Source: F23-B02 sp963625685 (GTDB lineage: Bacteria; Bacillota; Clostridia; Oscillospirales; Oscillospiraceae). From it: 64,000 nt of DNA. The translations under genes and the position numbers were made by a program. Positions 1 to 8,772 of this stretch are shown here, in pieces (the stretch's first letter is position 1; each line of letters begins with the position of its first letter). Under the pieces are notes generated by a model. It saw only the letters and a program-made list of their open reading frames with translations. It made no database searches and was not told where the DNA came from. Where the stretch lies: positions 434,001-498,000 of the forward strand of contig CAVFTR010000001.1 of the NCBI GenBank assembly GCA_963625685.1. Reading direction: 5' to 3'.

Positions 1-2
1 GG

Positions 3-1361
3 AAGACGAACCTGCTTGAGCAGAAATCGTACAAATACTCGCTTCAGGATGTGGAAGAGCCGAACCTGCAGCGCGACATATACACTCAGGGGGCTGTGCC
101 GAAGGTTGCCTTCAACCACAGGCGCGTGCCCGTCAACATGCCGGAGGAGATCTGGATAACGGACACCTCCCTGCGCGACGGGCAGCAGTCCGTTGAGCCG
201 TACACTGTAGAGCAGATAGTCAACATCTACAAGTTCCTTTCCAGGCTCGGCGGCCCTTACGGTATTATCCGTCAGACGGAGTTTTTCATTTACAGCAGGA
301 AGGACCGCGAGGCGCTGGAAAAGTGTCTTGAGCTGGGGCTTAAGTTCCCCGAGATCACGACATGGATACGCGCAACGAAGGACGATTTCCGTCTCGTGCG
401 CGATCTGGGCATACGTGAGACCGGCATACTCGTCAGCTGCAGCGACTACCACATCTTCAAGAAGATGAAGATGACCCGCAGTCAGGCTATGGATTATTAC
501 CTCGCCACGGTCAGCGACGCATTCGAGGCCGGAGTCGTTCCCCGCTGTCACCTTGAGGACATAACGCGCGCCGACTTTTACGGCTTTGTGGTGCCGTTTG
601 TCAATGAGCTTCAGAAGCTTTCGCAGCAGGCGGGCATACCCTTGAAGATACGCGCCTGCGATACCATGGGCTACGGCGTACCCTACACCGAGGCGGCCCT
701 GCCCCGCAGCGTGGCCGGTATCATATACGGCCTGCAGCATTACTCCGACGTGCCGAGCGAATGTCTTGAGTGGCACGGTCACAACGACTTTTACAAGGCG
801 GTCGCCAACGCCTCGACCGCGTGGCTCTACGGCGCGTGCGCCGTCAACTGCTCGCTGCTCGGCATAGGCGAGCGCACGGGCAATATCCCGCTGGAGGCCA
901 TGGTTTTCGAGTACGCCTCGCTGCGCGGCTCCATGGACGGCATGGACCCGACCGTCATCACTGAGATCGCCGACTACTTCCGGCACGAGATCGGCTACAG
1001 CATCCCGCCGATGACTCCCTTTGTCGGACGCGATTTCAACGTGACGCGCGCCGGCATCCACGCAGACGGTCTGCTCAAGGACGCAGAGATATACACGATA
1101 TTTGACACCGAAAAGCTTCTCAACCGACCGGCCGCCGTGCAGATCGGCAAGGCCTCCGGTCTTGCGGGCATAGCCTACTGGATAAACCAGAACTATCATC
1201 TCAAGGGCGATGCGCAGATCGACAAGCGCGACCCGCTCGTGCTCGCGCTCAAGGACTGGGTCGACGCGGAATACGAGGACGGCCGTCAGACGGTGCTGTC
1301 CAACAAAGAGCTTGAAGCAAAGATCGCGGAGCTGGCTCCCGGCCGGTTCCCGCAGGAATGA
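3..1361 (+). CDS. Re-type citrate synthase (isopropylmalate/homocitrate synthase family), 5' partial
   Basis: This is an HMGL-like TIM-barrel acyl transferase that most likely condenses acetyl-CoA and oxaloacetate to citrate with Re-face stereochemistry, as shown for the Clostridium kluyveri enzyme; that assignment rests on context. The sequence shows the family signature DTSLRDGQQS near the start (metal-binding Asp and catalytic Arg) and a WHGHND motif carrying the two metal-binding histidines, followed by a C-terminal region with GIHADG. A GTG at 51 has no good ribosome site, and the frame is open with protein-like sequence (KTNLLEQKSYKYSLQD) back to base 3, so the true start lies upstream of the window. 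Aconitase and isocitrate dehydrogenase follow in the same operon, which argues for citrate rather than isopropylmalate or homocitrate as the product. A homocitrate synthase cannot be fully excluded. Confidence 0.82.
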   Translation, partial: KTNLLEQKSYKYSLQDVEEPNLQRDIYTQGAVPKVAFNHRRVPVNMPEEIWITDTSLRDGQQSVEPYTVEQIVNIYKFLSRLGGPYGIIRQTEFFIYSRKDREALEKCLELGLKFPEITTWIRATKDDFRLVRDLGIRETGILVSCSDYHIFKKMKMTRSQAMDYYLATVSDAFEAGVVPRCHLEDITRADFYGFVVPFVNELQKLSQQAGIPLKIRACDTMGYGVPYTEAALPRSVAGIIYGLQHYSDVPSECLEWHGHNDFYKAVANASTAWLYGACAVNCSLLGIGERTGNIPLEAMVFEYASLRGSMDGMDPTVITEIADYFRHEIGYSIPPMTPFVGRDFNVTRAGIHADGLLKDAEIYTIFDTEKLLNRPAAVQIGKASGLAGIAYWINQNYHLKGDAQIDKRDPLVLALKDWVDAEYEDGRQTVLSNKELEAKIAELAPGRFPQE

Positions 1362-1374
1362 CAGGAGGCGCAGT

Positions 1375-2028
1375 ATGAAAGATTTCCGTAACGTCACACT
1401 GGCCGATCAGGTGTTTGAACGGCTGGAATCGGACATTATCCAGGGTGTGTACCCTCGCGGCGAGGTGCTGACCGAGCTCAGGCTCGTCGAGCAGCTCGAC
1501 GTCAGCCGCACGCCCATCCGCGAGGCCCTGCGCCGCCTGGAGCAGGAGCACCTGATCGCCGACACCGGCAAGGGCTCGGTCGTACTCGGCATCACGGCTG
1601 AGGATATGCTCGATATCATGGATATCCGCTGCCGTATCGAGGGGCTCGCGTCATATTACGCGGCAAGGAATATTACGCCGGAGGGGCTGGAGAGACTGCG
1701 CCACACCATGGATCTGCAGGAGTTTTACTTTGAAAGGCACGACAACGAGCATCTGCGCGAGATGGACGATCAGTTCCACGACGCAATATGCGAGCTGAGC
1801 GGCCACGCCGTGATCAGCGACACGCTCGTGCCCCTGCACCGCAGGATCCGCCGCTACCGCAAGGCCTCGATCGACGATGAATCGCGCACGGCGCAGGTCG
1901 TCAGCGAGCACCGCGCCATATTCGACGCCATAGCCGCCGGCGACGCCGACAGGGCTTCGGAGCTCACGACGGAGCATACCGAAAACGCCAAGAAAAGCAT
2001 GCTCGGGAGGATGAAGGATCATGAGTGA
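1375..2028 (+). CDS. GntR family (FadR/FCD subfamily) transcriptional regulator
   Basis: This 217-residue protein is a DNA-binding metabolite sensor. Residues 8-75 form the winged helix (LADQVFERLESDIIQG, then SRTPIREALRRLEQE, the recognition helix), and residues 80-215 form an all-helical FCD ligand domain whose Asp/His residues (DDQFHDAI, SEHRAIFDAI) usually bind a metal and a carboxylate ligand. The ATG at 1375 is chosen because AGGAGG lies seven bases upstream; a longer frame beginning at 1210 runs inside the synthase gene. It sits 13 bases after the synthase and overlaps aconitase by eight bases, so it probably controls its own operon in response to a TCA-type organic acid. The ligand is not evident from sequence. 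Confidence 0.88.
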   Translation: MKDFRNVTLADQVFERLESDIIQGVYPRGEVLTELRLVEQLDVSRTPIREALRRLEQEHLIADTGKGSVVLGITAEDMLDIMDIRCRIEGLASYYAARNITPEGLERLRHTMDLQEFYFERHDNEHLREMDDQFHDAICELSGHAVISDTLVPLHRRIRRYRKASIDDESRTAQVVSEHRAIFDAIAAGDADRASELTTEHTENAKKSMLGRMKDHE

Positions 2029-3952
2029 CACCCTTGCACAGAAAATAATCCGCGCACATCTGCTGCACGGCGACATGACGCCCGGCAGCGAGATCGCTCT
2101 GCGCATAGATCAGACCCTCACCCAGGACGCGACAGGCACGATGGCCTATCTTGAGTTTGAAACAATGGGCATACCGCGCGTCAGGACCGAGCTCAGCGTC
2201 GCCTATGTCGACCACAACACATTGCAGTCCGGCTTTGAAAACGCGGACGACCACCGTTATCTGCAGACCGTTGCACGAAAGCACGGCGTGTTTTTCTCCC
2301 GCCCCGGCAACGGCATCTGCCATCAGGTGCATCTTGAGCGCTTCGGAAAGCCCGGCAGGACGCTCATAGGCTCGGACAGCCACACGCCCACCGGCGGCGG
2401 TCTCGGCATGCTGGCCTTCGGCGCCGGCGGCCTCGACGTCGCGGTCGCCATGGGCGGAGGCGCGTACTATATCACGATGCCGAGGATGTTCAGGGTCAAC
2501 CTCAGCGGTAAGCTTCGCCCCTACGTCACGGCCAAGGACGTTAGTCTTGAGCTGCTGCGCATACTGTCGGTAAAGGGCGGCGTCGGCGCCATCATCGAAT
2601 GGGGCGGCGAGGGCATCGCGTCGCTGTCGGTGCCCGAGCGCGCCACGATAACCAATATGGGCACGGAGCTCGGCGCTACTACGTCCATCTTCCCGTCGGA
2701 CGAGGTAACGCGCGCGTTTCTCGCCGCCGAGGGGCGCGAGAGTGACTTCATTCCCCTCTCGGCCGATCCCGACGCCGTGTATGACCGCGTGATAGATATA
2801 GACCTCGGCGCGCTGAGACCCATGATCGCCTGTCCGCACAGTCCGGATAATGTCGTTCCGGTAGAAACGCTTGCGGGCACGAGGGTCGATCAGGTCTGCA
2901 TCGGCTCGTGCACCAACTCCTCCCTTCTGGATATGCTCAAGGTCGCGGCGCTGCTGCGCGGCAGTACCATAGCGCCGGGCGTCAGCCTGTCGATCTCGCC
3001 GGGCTCGAAGCAGGTGCTGACGATGCTCGCCGACTGCGGCGCGCTCAGCGATATACTCGCGAGCGGCGCAAGGGTGCTCGAATGTGCCTGCGGACCGTGC
3101 ATCGGCATGGGCTTCTCGCCCAGCTCCGGCGGCGTGAGCCTGCGCACGTTCAACCGCAACTTCCTCGGCCGCAGCGGCACGAAGGACGCGCAGGTCTACC
3201 TCGTCTCCCCCGAGACGGCCGCAGCGGCGGCGCTCACGGGCTGCATCACAGACCCGCGGACGCTCGGCCCCATGCCGGAGATCACGATACCGGACAGCTT
3301 CCGCATAGACGACTCTGCCGTGCTCCCGCCGGCTCCCGCGGACGAGGCGGAGACGGTCGAGGTGCTGCGCGGACCGAATATAAAGCCCTTCCCTAAGAGC
3401 AGGCCCTTTGCCGACTCGCTGTCGGCCGAGCTCGTTCTCAAGGTTGGCGACAATATAACGACAGACCACATCATGCCCGCGGGCTCGAAGATCCTGCCGT
3501 ACCGCTCGAACATACCGAAGCTGTCGGAGTTCTGCTTCCAGGTCTGCGACCCGAACTTCCCGGAGCGCGCCAAGGCGGCCGGGGACGGCATTATTGTCGG
3601 CGGCAGCAACTACGGCCAGGGCTCGTCGCGCGAGCACGCGGCTCTCGTGCCTATGTATCTGGGCATACGCTGCGTCGTGGCAAAGAGCTTTGCGCGCATA
3701 CACGCGGCAAATCTCATAAACGCGGGCATACTGCCGCTGACGTTTGAAGACTCCGGCGACTATGACGCGCTGCAGCAGGGCGCGAGCCTGCGCATAGACC
3801 ATATCCGTGACGGAATGGCAGCCGGAAAACTTGAGCTTAAGGATACGGCGTCGGGCAGAGCCTTTGCCGTCGTATGCGATCTCACGCGGCGGCAGCAGGA
3901 TATTCTGCTGGCTGGAGGACTGCTGAACTACACAAAGGAGAATGAAGCATGA
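2021..3952 (+). CDS. acnA: Aconitate hydratase
   Basis: This 643-residue [4Fe-4S] enzyme isomerises citrate to isocitrate. It carries the family landmarks in order: GSDSHTPTGGGLGMLAFGAGG, IGSCTNSS with the first cluster cysteine, CACGPCIGMG with the other two cluster cysteines, and the C-terminal swivel domain motif GGSNYGQGSSREHAAL with the substrate-binding Ser/Arg. At about 640 residues it matches the short, mitochondrial/Aquifex-type aconitases found in anaerobes rather than the 900-residue bacterial AcnA. The start codon lies inside the end of the GntR gene (ATG GATCATGAGTGA overlap), and its stop overlaps the isocitrate dehydrogenase start, so translation is coupled through the operon. 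Confidence 0.93.
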   Translation: MSDTLAQKIIRAHLLHGDMTPGSEIALRIDQTLTQDATGTMAYLEFETMGIPRVRTELSVAYVDHNTLQSGFENADDHRYLQTVARKHGVFFSRPGNGICHQVHLERFGKPGRTLIGSDSHTPTGGGLGMLAFGAGGLDVAVAMGGGAYYITMPRMFRVNLSGKLRPYVTAKDVSLELLRILSVKGGVGAIIEWGGEGIASLSVPERATITNMGTELGATTSIFPSDEVTRAFLAAEGRESDFIPLSADPDAVYDRVIDIDLGALRPMIACPHSPDNVVPVETLAGTRVDQVCIGSCTNSSLLDMLKVAALLRGSTIAPGVSLSISPGSKQVLTMLADCGALSDILASGARVLECACGPCIGMGFSPSSGGVSLRTFNRNFLGRSGTKDAQVYLVSPETAAAAALTGCITDPRTLGPMPEITIPDSFRIDDSAVLPPAPADEAETVEVLRGPNIKPFPKSRPFADSLSAELVLKVGDNITTDHIMPAGSKILPYRSNIPKLSEFCFQVCDPNFPERAKAAGDGIIVGGSNYGQGSSREHAALVPMYLGIRCVVAKSFARIHAANLINAGILPLTFEDSGDYDALQQGASLRIDHIRDGMAAGKLELKDTASGRAFAVVCDLTRRQQDILLAGGLLNYTKENEA

Positions 3953-5061
3953 ATGAGATAGAGCTTGCCTGCGAGAAGTTCCGCGGGCTTCTTGAGGAGC
4001 AGGCAGCCCGCGCGGCGGCCATGACCGGCGAGCGCGTGGACTATACTGCCAAAAATACCGTTACCATCGGGCTTGTCGACGGCGACGGCATAGGTCCCAT
4101 AATCATGGAGCAGGCCGTGCGCGTGCTCGAGCGGCTGCTTGGCGATGAGATAGCCTGCGACAGGATCGTCCTGCGGCGCATCCGCGGGCTGACCATCGAA
4201 AACCGCCTCGCCTGCGCGCAGGCGGTCCCGGACGACGTGCTCGGCGAGATAATGAGCTGCGACGTTCTTCTCAAGGGGCCGACGACGACTCCCATGGGCG
4301 GCGGTCTTGAGAGCGCGAACGTTAAGCTTCGCCGCGCGCTCGACCTCTACGCGAACGTCCGTCCCGTGACCATCCCCGAGCAGGGCGTCGACTGGGTGTT
4401 CTTCCGCGAGAACACCGAGGGAGAATACGCCCTCGGCAGCCGCGGAGTCGAGCTGCCCGGCATGGCGGTCGACTTCAAGGTCACGACCGACCCGGGCACA
4501 CGCCGCATAGCCCGCGCTGCCTTTGACTATGCGCGCCGGAACGGCAAAACGCGCGTTTCCATCGTGACAAAGGCGAACATTCTCAAGAAAACCGACGGCA
4601 TGTTCACCGCGATCTGTCACGAGGTGGCCGCCGACTACCCCGAGATAACAACCGACGATTATTATATCGACATTATGGCGGCAAATCTCGTCAACGAGAA
4701 GATACGCAGCCGGTTCCAGGTGCTGCTGCTGCCGAACCTCTACGGCGATATCATCACCGACGAGGCAGCGCAGCTCCAGGGCGGCGTCGGCACGGCCGGC
4801 AGCGCCAATATCGGCGACCGCTACGCAATGTTCGAGGCGATCCACGGCTCGGCTCCGCGCATGATCGAGCGCGGCATGGGCGACTACGCAAATCCCCAGA
4901 GTATTCTCAGGGCGGAGGCCATGCTGCTGCGGCATATCGGCCGCACGGCCGCCGCCGAAAGGCTGGAGGCGGCGCTTGATAGCTGCACGGTCGTTATCAC
5001 CGGTCAGCCCGACGGCGAGACCTGCGCCGGCTACGGCGACGGTATCCTGAGCCTGATATGA
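3949..5061 (+). CDS. icd: Isocitrate dehydrogenase (isocitrate/isopropylmalate dehydrogenase family)
   Basis: This 370-residue beta-decarboxylating dehydrogenase should convert isocitrate to 2-oxoglutarate. Visible motifs are the N-terminal GDGIGPI, the substrate loop SANVKLRRALDLYANVRP (Ser and Arg contacts to isocitrate), FFRENTEGEYALGSRG, the catalytic region KANILKKTDGMF, and the metal-binding NLYGDIITDEAAQLQGG. The cofactor loop HGSAPRMIERGMGDYANP is not a clear match to either the NAD or NADP type, so cofactor preference is left open. The start overlaps the aconitase stop in ATGA. With the two genes upstream it gives an oxidative half-TCA route to 2-oxoglutarate and glutamate. Confidence 0.9.
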   Translation: MNEIELACEKFRGLLEEQAARAAAMTGERVDYTAKNTVTIGLVDGDGIGPIIMEQAVRVLERLLGDEIACDRIVLRRIRGLTIENRLACAQAVPDDVLGEIMSCDVLLKGPTTTPMGGGLESANVKLRRALDLYANVRPVTIPEQGVDWVFFRENTEGEYALGSRGVELPGMAVDFKVTTDPGTRRIARAAFDYARRNGKTRVSIVTKANILKKTDGMFTAICHEVAADYPEITTDDYYIDIMAANLVNEKIRSRFQVLLLPNLYGDIITDEAAQLQGGVGTAGSANIGDRYAMFEAIHGSAPRMIERGMGDYANPQSILRAEAMLLRHIGRTAAAERLEAALDSCTVVITGQPDGETCAGYGDGILSLI

Positions 5062-5070
5062 ATAAACGGT

Positions 5071-5114
5071 GCTCCCGGACTATGGGCCTCTGTCCCATAG
5101 TCCGGGAGCTTTTT
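5071..5114 (+). terminator. Intrinsic terminator of the citrate-to-2-oxoglutarate operon
   Basis: A perfect 16-bp stem (5071-5086 with 5094-5109) with a 7-base loop is followed by five T residues. It begins ten bases after the isocitrate dehydrogenase stop. Confidence 0.95.
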
Positions 5115-5186
5115 CATTGGCTGCCTTGAATACTTGGCGAAGGGCCTGATGTCTTCATATCTCACACGGCGGCACTGCGGCCAAGC

Positions 5187-5344
5187 TCACATAGCGGCAT
5201 AATCCTTTCCTTTTCTGTGGGAGATCACCCGGTTCAGGCTATCGGGGTCGTCAAGGACCACATTGGCGCCGCCGTACCGGCTCCGCACCCCGCAGGAGTC
5301 AGCATCAGCGCAAGCGCCAGAGCGGGCAAAAGAAAGCTCTTCAC
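5187..5344 (-). pseudogene. Frameshifted short lipoprotein at the end of the redox operon
   Basis: A GTG at 5344 overlaps the aldo-keto reductase stop (GTGA) and opens MKSFLLPALALALMLTPAGCG, a textbook lipoprotein signal peptide with Cys at residue 20. That frame stops at 5234 after 36 codons. In the next frame, protein-like sequence (GANVVLDDPDSLNRVISHRK and a few more residues) runs on to a stop at 5187. The simplest reading is a small lipoprotein gene with a one-base indel near 5270, or the 5' stump of a longer gene. The remaining bases up to the terminator at 5114 show nothing recognisable. Confidence 0.55.
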
Positions 5345-6186
5345 TTCTGCTCGTCCACCGGCGGAATCATTTCCGCGTACTTCTTCAGCATTTCCGGGGT
5401 GCTGGTATAGTAGCGCACATTGCGGTTCAAGGCGGCGAGCTGCGCCATTTCATCGTCCGTCAGGGTGAAGTCAAAGAGGTCGAAGTTGGATTTGATATGG
5501 TCGGGGTTCCTGGAGCCGGGGATGACGATGTTGCCGGACTGGATGTGCCAGCGGAGAATGATCTGGGGCGCAGACTTGCCGTATTTCGCGCCAAGCTGGG
5601 CAAACAGAGGCTCCTGAAGCAGCGTCTTGTCGCCGTGGCCCAGCGGATACCAGGCCTGCGGCACGATGCCGTTCTCCTTCAGGAATGCCTTCAGCTCCGG
5701 CTCCTGATTATACGGGTGCAGCTCGGTCTGCAAAACTGTGGGGCGTACCTCACAGAGGGAGAGGATCTCCTCGATCTGCTCCTTCTTGAAGTTGGACAGG
5801 CCGATGGCACGGACCTTGCCCTCCCTGTACGCCTTCTCCATCAGACGGTAGCCCGCCAGGTAGTTCCCCGCGGGCTGGTGGAGCAGCAGCAGGTCGATAT
5901 AGTCGGTATCCAGACGGGCAAGGGTCTTGTCCACCGCGTCGCTCTGCTCGTAGAAGCTGGGCCACAGCTTGGTTTCGAGGAAGATATCCTCCCGCTGCAA
6001 GCCGGACTTCTTCATGGCGCGTCCGACGGCCTTTTCATTCACATAGGCGTTGGCGGTGTCGATCAGGCGATAGCCGCTGTGCAGGGCGCTGACGCAGGAG
6101 TTCTCCGCCTCGTCCGGGGTCATAAGGAAGGTCCCCACGCCCTCCATGGGTATTTTCACGCCGTTGTTAAGAGCTGCATATTCCAT
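5341..6186 (-). CDS. Aldo/keto reductase
   Basis: This 281-residue NADPH-dependent carbonyl reductase has the complete aldo-keto reductase tetrad: Asp43 and Tyr48 (LIDTANAY), Lys73 (ETKLWP) and His103 (LLLHQP). The C-terminal phosphate-binding segment IPGSRNPDHIKSN is also present. Length and motifs fit the 2,5-diketogluconate-reductase-like subgroup that reduces methylglyoxal and other aldehydes. AAGGAGG lies about eight bases before the ATG. It is the last intact gene of the minus-strand operon that begins with an alcohol dehydrogenase. The individual substrate is unknown; aldehyde detoxification is inferred from the AdhR-like regulator of the operon. Confidence 0.92.
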   Translation of the reverse strand: MEYAALNNGVKIPMEGVGTFLMTPDEAENSCVSALHSGYRLIDTANAYVNEKAVGRAMKKSGLQREDIFLETKLWPSFYEQSDAVDKTLARLDTDYIDLLLLHQPAGNYLAGYRLMEKAYREGKVRAIGLSNFKKEQIEEILSLCEVRPTVLQTELHPYNQEPELKAFLKENGIVPQAWYPLGHGDKTLLQEPLFAQLGAKYGKSAPQIILRWHIQSGNIVIPGSRNPDHIKSNFDLFDFTLTDDEMAQLAALNRNVRYYTSTPEMLKKYAEMIPPVDEQK

Positions 6187-6199
6187 AAAAGCTTCCTCC

Positions 6200-6308
6200 T
6201 TAAATGTTCTTTCCAGGCTTAGCAGCCTCGGCCTTGTCGGTCGCCATGCCGCCAGCTCGGCGGTGCTGCCATTTTGTCGGGACTGCCGTTGATGAACAAA
6301 ACGCTCAT
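6200..6308 (-). pseudogene. Decayed flavodoxin-fold gene remnant
   Basis: The ATG at 6308 opens MSVLFINGSPDK, the typical first strand and phosphate loop of an FMN-reductase/flavodoxin. Adding one base after the lysine restores NGSTAELAA, and a second shift restores MATDKAEAAKPGKNI followed by a stop at 6200. The remnant therefore has the beginning and apparent end of the protein, two frameshifts, and a large internal deletion of the roughly 150-180 residues expected. It lies between two living operon genes, and the neighbour upstream is of the same family. Confidence 0.6.
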
Positions 6309-6319
6309 CGCAAGGCTCC

Positions 6320-6940
6320 TTATCGGTGGAAATTCGTAAAGACCGGCGGTTCCTTCTGGGGCAGGCCGAGCTGCTCCCTGCCCAGCCGGAAGGACTTCAT
6401 CATGAACGCCATGTTGTGTCCCAGCGTCCGCATGGTCTGCAAGCCCTCGGCATCCTGCGCCACTTCTTCGGCGCAGCCGCCGTAGACCATGTTCCAATAC
6501 TGGCTGGAGGCAACCGGCATCCCGGTCATGGTGAAGTATTTGTTCAGGACATCAAAGGCCGCCGTATTGCCGCCCCGGCGGCAGGTCACGACCGCCGCGC
6601 CGACCTTCATGGTCTTGTCGATGCCGAGGGTGCTGAAAAACAGCCGGTCCATGAAGGAGATGGCCCCGCCCGCGGGCGAAGCGAAGTAGACCGGGCAGCC
6701 GATGACGAAGGCATCCGCCTCCGCCAGCTTGGGGGCTGCTTCGTTTACCACATCGTCAAAGACGCACTTGCCGGTCTGGGCGCATTTGCGGCAAGCGATA
6801 CAGCCCCGAATGTCCTTCTGCCCCACATGGAGCAGCTCCGCTTCGATGCCCTCAGCTTCCAACGTCTTTTTCAGCTCCGTCAGGGCGGTGTAGGTGCAGC
6901 CCCTCGCTCTTGGGCTGCCGTTTATGAGCAGTGCTTTCAT
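6320..6940 (-). CDS. Flavodoxin family / NADPH-dependent FMN reductase-like protein with ferredoxin-like cysteines
   Basis: This 206-residue flavoprotein starts with LLINGSPRARGCTY, the FMN phosphate-binding loop of the iron-sulfur flavoprotein/NADPH-dependent FMN reductase family. A CIACRKCAQTGKC cluster follows at about residues 47-59, which may hold an Fe-S cluster as in archaeal and clostridial Isf proteins. The GCPVYFASPAG segment is the usual second FMN contact. It would pass electrons between a cofactor and an unknown acceptor in the cytoplasm. It lies 12 bases after the flavodoxin lipoprotein, in the same transcript. Confidence 0.85.
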   Translation of the reverse strand: MKALLINGSPRARGCTYTALTELKKTLEAEGIEAELLHVGQKDIRGCIACRKCAQTGKCVFDDVVNEAAPKLAEADAFVIGCPVYFASPAGGAISFMDRLFFSTLGIDKTMKVGAAVVTCRRGGNTAAFDVLNKYFTMTGMPVASSQYWNMVYGGCAEEVAQDAEGLQTMRTLGHNMAFMMKSFRLGREQLGLPQKEPPVFTNFHR

Positions 6941-6952
6941 TTTAATTCCTCC

Positions 6953-7570
6953 TTATATTCCGAGGCCGTTGACCCAATCGGCCACATCGCTCTGGCTGGC
7001 GTTGCTGCGGAACCGCTGACCTTCCTGCCAGTTGCCGGTACCGGCCATGTCGGCCAGCAGGCTGCCGCTCTGACCCATGCCGGAGGAAGCGGAGGTTGCA
7101 AAGGGGATGACCGTTTTTCCGGTAAAGTCGTTATTCTTCACGAAGTTGTCAACAGGCCAGGCCGCGATGCCCCACCAGATAGGATAGCCGATAAACACGG
7201 TGTCATAGGAATCCCAATCGGGCACTTCTGTGGTGGTCAGGGGGACGTTCCGCAGGGACTCGTCGTCGTGCTCGCGGCTGACGCGGCTGTTTGAATTGGT
7301 CCAGTTCAGATCAGCGGAGGTATAGGGGGTGACGGGCGCGATCTCGAAAAGGTCGGCACCCGCGGCCTCGGCGATATACTTTGCGACCTGCTCGGTGTTG
7401 CCGGAGGCGGAGTAGTATACCACCAGCGTTTTGCCGGTGTCAGACGGGCTGTCCGACACAGCCGCTGTCGGCTGCTCCGTCGGTGTGGAGGTCCCGGTCT
7501 GCGAGCCGGAGCAGGCGGCAAGGCCGAGCACGAGCACAAGGCTCAGAAGAATTGCAGTCAGTTTTTTCAT
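6953..7570 (-). CDS. Flavodoxin-domain lipoprotein
   Basis: This 205-residue protein carries a lipoprotein signal (MKKLTAILLSLVLVLGLAAC, Cys20) followed by a Ser/Thr/Pro-rich linker to about residue 46. The flavodoxin domain then begins with LVVYYSASGNTEQVAKYI, whose SxTGNT-like loop binds FMN phosphate. The IGYPIWWGIAAWP motif is typical of the flavodoxin_4 group. An exported, membrane-anchored flavodoxin implies electron transfer at the outer face of the membrane. It lies between the alcohol dehydrogenase and the FMN reductase-like gene of the MerR-controlled operon. Confidence 0.88.
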   Translation of the reverse strand: MKKLTAILLSLVLVLGLAACSGSQTGTSTPTEQPTAAVSDSPSDTGKTLVVYYSASGNTEQVAKYIAEAAGADLFEIAPVTPYTSADLNWTNSNSRVSREHDDESLRNVPLTTTEVPDWDSYDTVFIGYPIWWGIAAWPVDNFVKNNDFTGKTVIPFATSASSGMGQSGSLLADMAGTGNWQEGQRFRSNASQSDVADWVNGLGI

Positions 7571-7598
7571 GGTAAGATCATCCTTTCATTTTCAGCTT

Positions 7599-8756
7599 TT
7601 ATCTGCATTCGCAGAGAATGTCGTAAATTTCATCGTGGGTCAGCTTCTTGCAGCAGCCCGGGGTGAGAACCGTGGAATCGGCAATGGCACGGAAATCCGT
7701 ATCGGCTGGGATGCCCAGCTCGGCAAAGGTCGTGGGCAGACCGATCTCCTTGATGAACGCGGCCAGCGCGTCGATACCGGCAAGGGCGGTCTCCTCGTCG
7801 CTGCCCTTCGGCTCAATGCCCCAGACATTCCGGGCAAATCGGGCGAAGCGTGCCGCGCCGGACTTGTAGATGTGGCGGTACAGGACGGGATGAATGACCG
7901 CCAGTCCCGCGCCGTGGTTGCAGTTGGTGTAGGCGCCGAGCTGGTGCTCTATCATGTGGCCCTGAAAATCCGTGACCTTGCCGATCTTAAGCACGCCGTT
8001 TTCCGCCATCGCGGCGGCCCAGGCCAGCTCGCTTCTGGCATCGTAATTTTCCGGGTCGGTAAGCAGAATCCGAATGTTGCGGATGGTGCTGCGCATGACA
8101 GCCTCGTTCATTTCGTCGGACAGGTTATTCTCGTCCGGCTTGCCGAAGTAGGTCTCCATGGCGTGACTCAGCGTGTCGAACGCACCGGAGATGACCTGCT
8201 TCATTGGGACCGACATTGTGTAGTCGGGGTCGAGGAAGGCAAAATCCGCCTGCGCGCCCCAAAGCGCGCCCTTGATTTTATTCTCCTCATGGGTGATGAC
8301 GGCGCCGTTGTTCATCTCGCTGCCGGTGCCGAACACCGTGACGATGGTGCCGAGCGGGATGAACTCCGAGGGGTAGGTGTGCTTGGCGTACTGCATCTCC
8401 CATATGTCCTCCGGGAGCTTTGCCTGCGCCGAGACGACCTTGCAGCAGTCGGAAACGCTGCCGCCGCCCACAGCCAAAATCAGGTCTACATGATTTTCCC
8501 GTGCCAGCTTCGCTCCCTCCTGTACCTTGGCATAGGTGGGGTTGGACATGATACCGCCGAACTCCACGACGCGCTTGCCCGCGGCGTTCAGAATGCCCAT
8601 GATCTCATCGTACACGCCGTTGCGCTTGATGGAACCGCCGCCGTAGGCCAGCATGACGGTGTCGCCGAAGCGCTCCAGCAGGCAGCCCAGATATTCCTTC
8701 ACGCCGCCCTTGCCGAAATACACCTTGGTCTTGCTTTCAAAAATAAAGTTGTTCAT
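7599..8756 (-). CDS. Iron-containing alcohol dehydrogenase (butanol dehydrogenase/YugJ-like)
   Basis: This 385-residue group III alcohol dehydrogenase reduces aldehydes with NAD(P)H. The NAD loop VGGGSVSDCCK, the metal-site helix SGAFDTLSHAMETYFG, and DFQGHMIEHQLGAYTNCNHG, which supplies further histidine ligands, are all visible, and the length is normal for BdhA-type enzymes. It is the first gene of the minus-strand operon, and its upstream region holds the 19-bp-spacer promoter. Together with the aldo-keto reductase it suggests removal of reactive aldehydes; the physiological substrate is not visible. Confidence 0.93.
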   Translation of the reverse strand: MNNFIFESKTKVYFGKGGVKEYLGCLLERFGDTVMLAYGGGSIKRNGVYDEIMGILNAAGKRVVEFGGIMSNPTYAKVQEGAKLARENHVDLILAVGGGSVSDCCKVVSAQAKLPEDIWEMQYAKHTYPSEFIPLGTIVTVFGTGSEMNNGAVITHEENKIKGALWGAQADFAFLDPDYTMSVPMKQVISGAFDTLSHAMETYFGKPDENNLSDEMNEAVMRSTIRNIRILLTDPENYDARSELAWAAAMAENGVLKIGKVTDFQGHMIEHQLGAYTNCNHGAGLAVIHPVLYRHIYKSGAARFARFARNVWGIEPKGSDEETALAGIDALAAFIKEIGLPTTFAELGIPADTDFRAIADSTVLTPGCCKKLTHDEIYDILCECR

Positions 8757-8772
8757 AGGTACGCATCCTTTC

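Noticed and set aside
1964..3802. Minus-strand open frame of 612 codons opposite aconitase
   Set aside because: The plus strand has intact aconitase motifs; the minus frame is an Arg/Ala/Val-rich shadow typical of GC-rich DNA.
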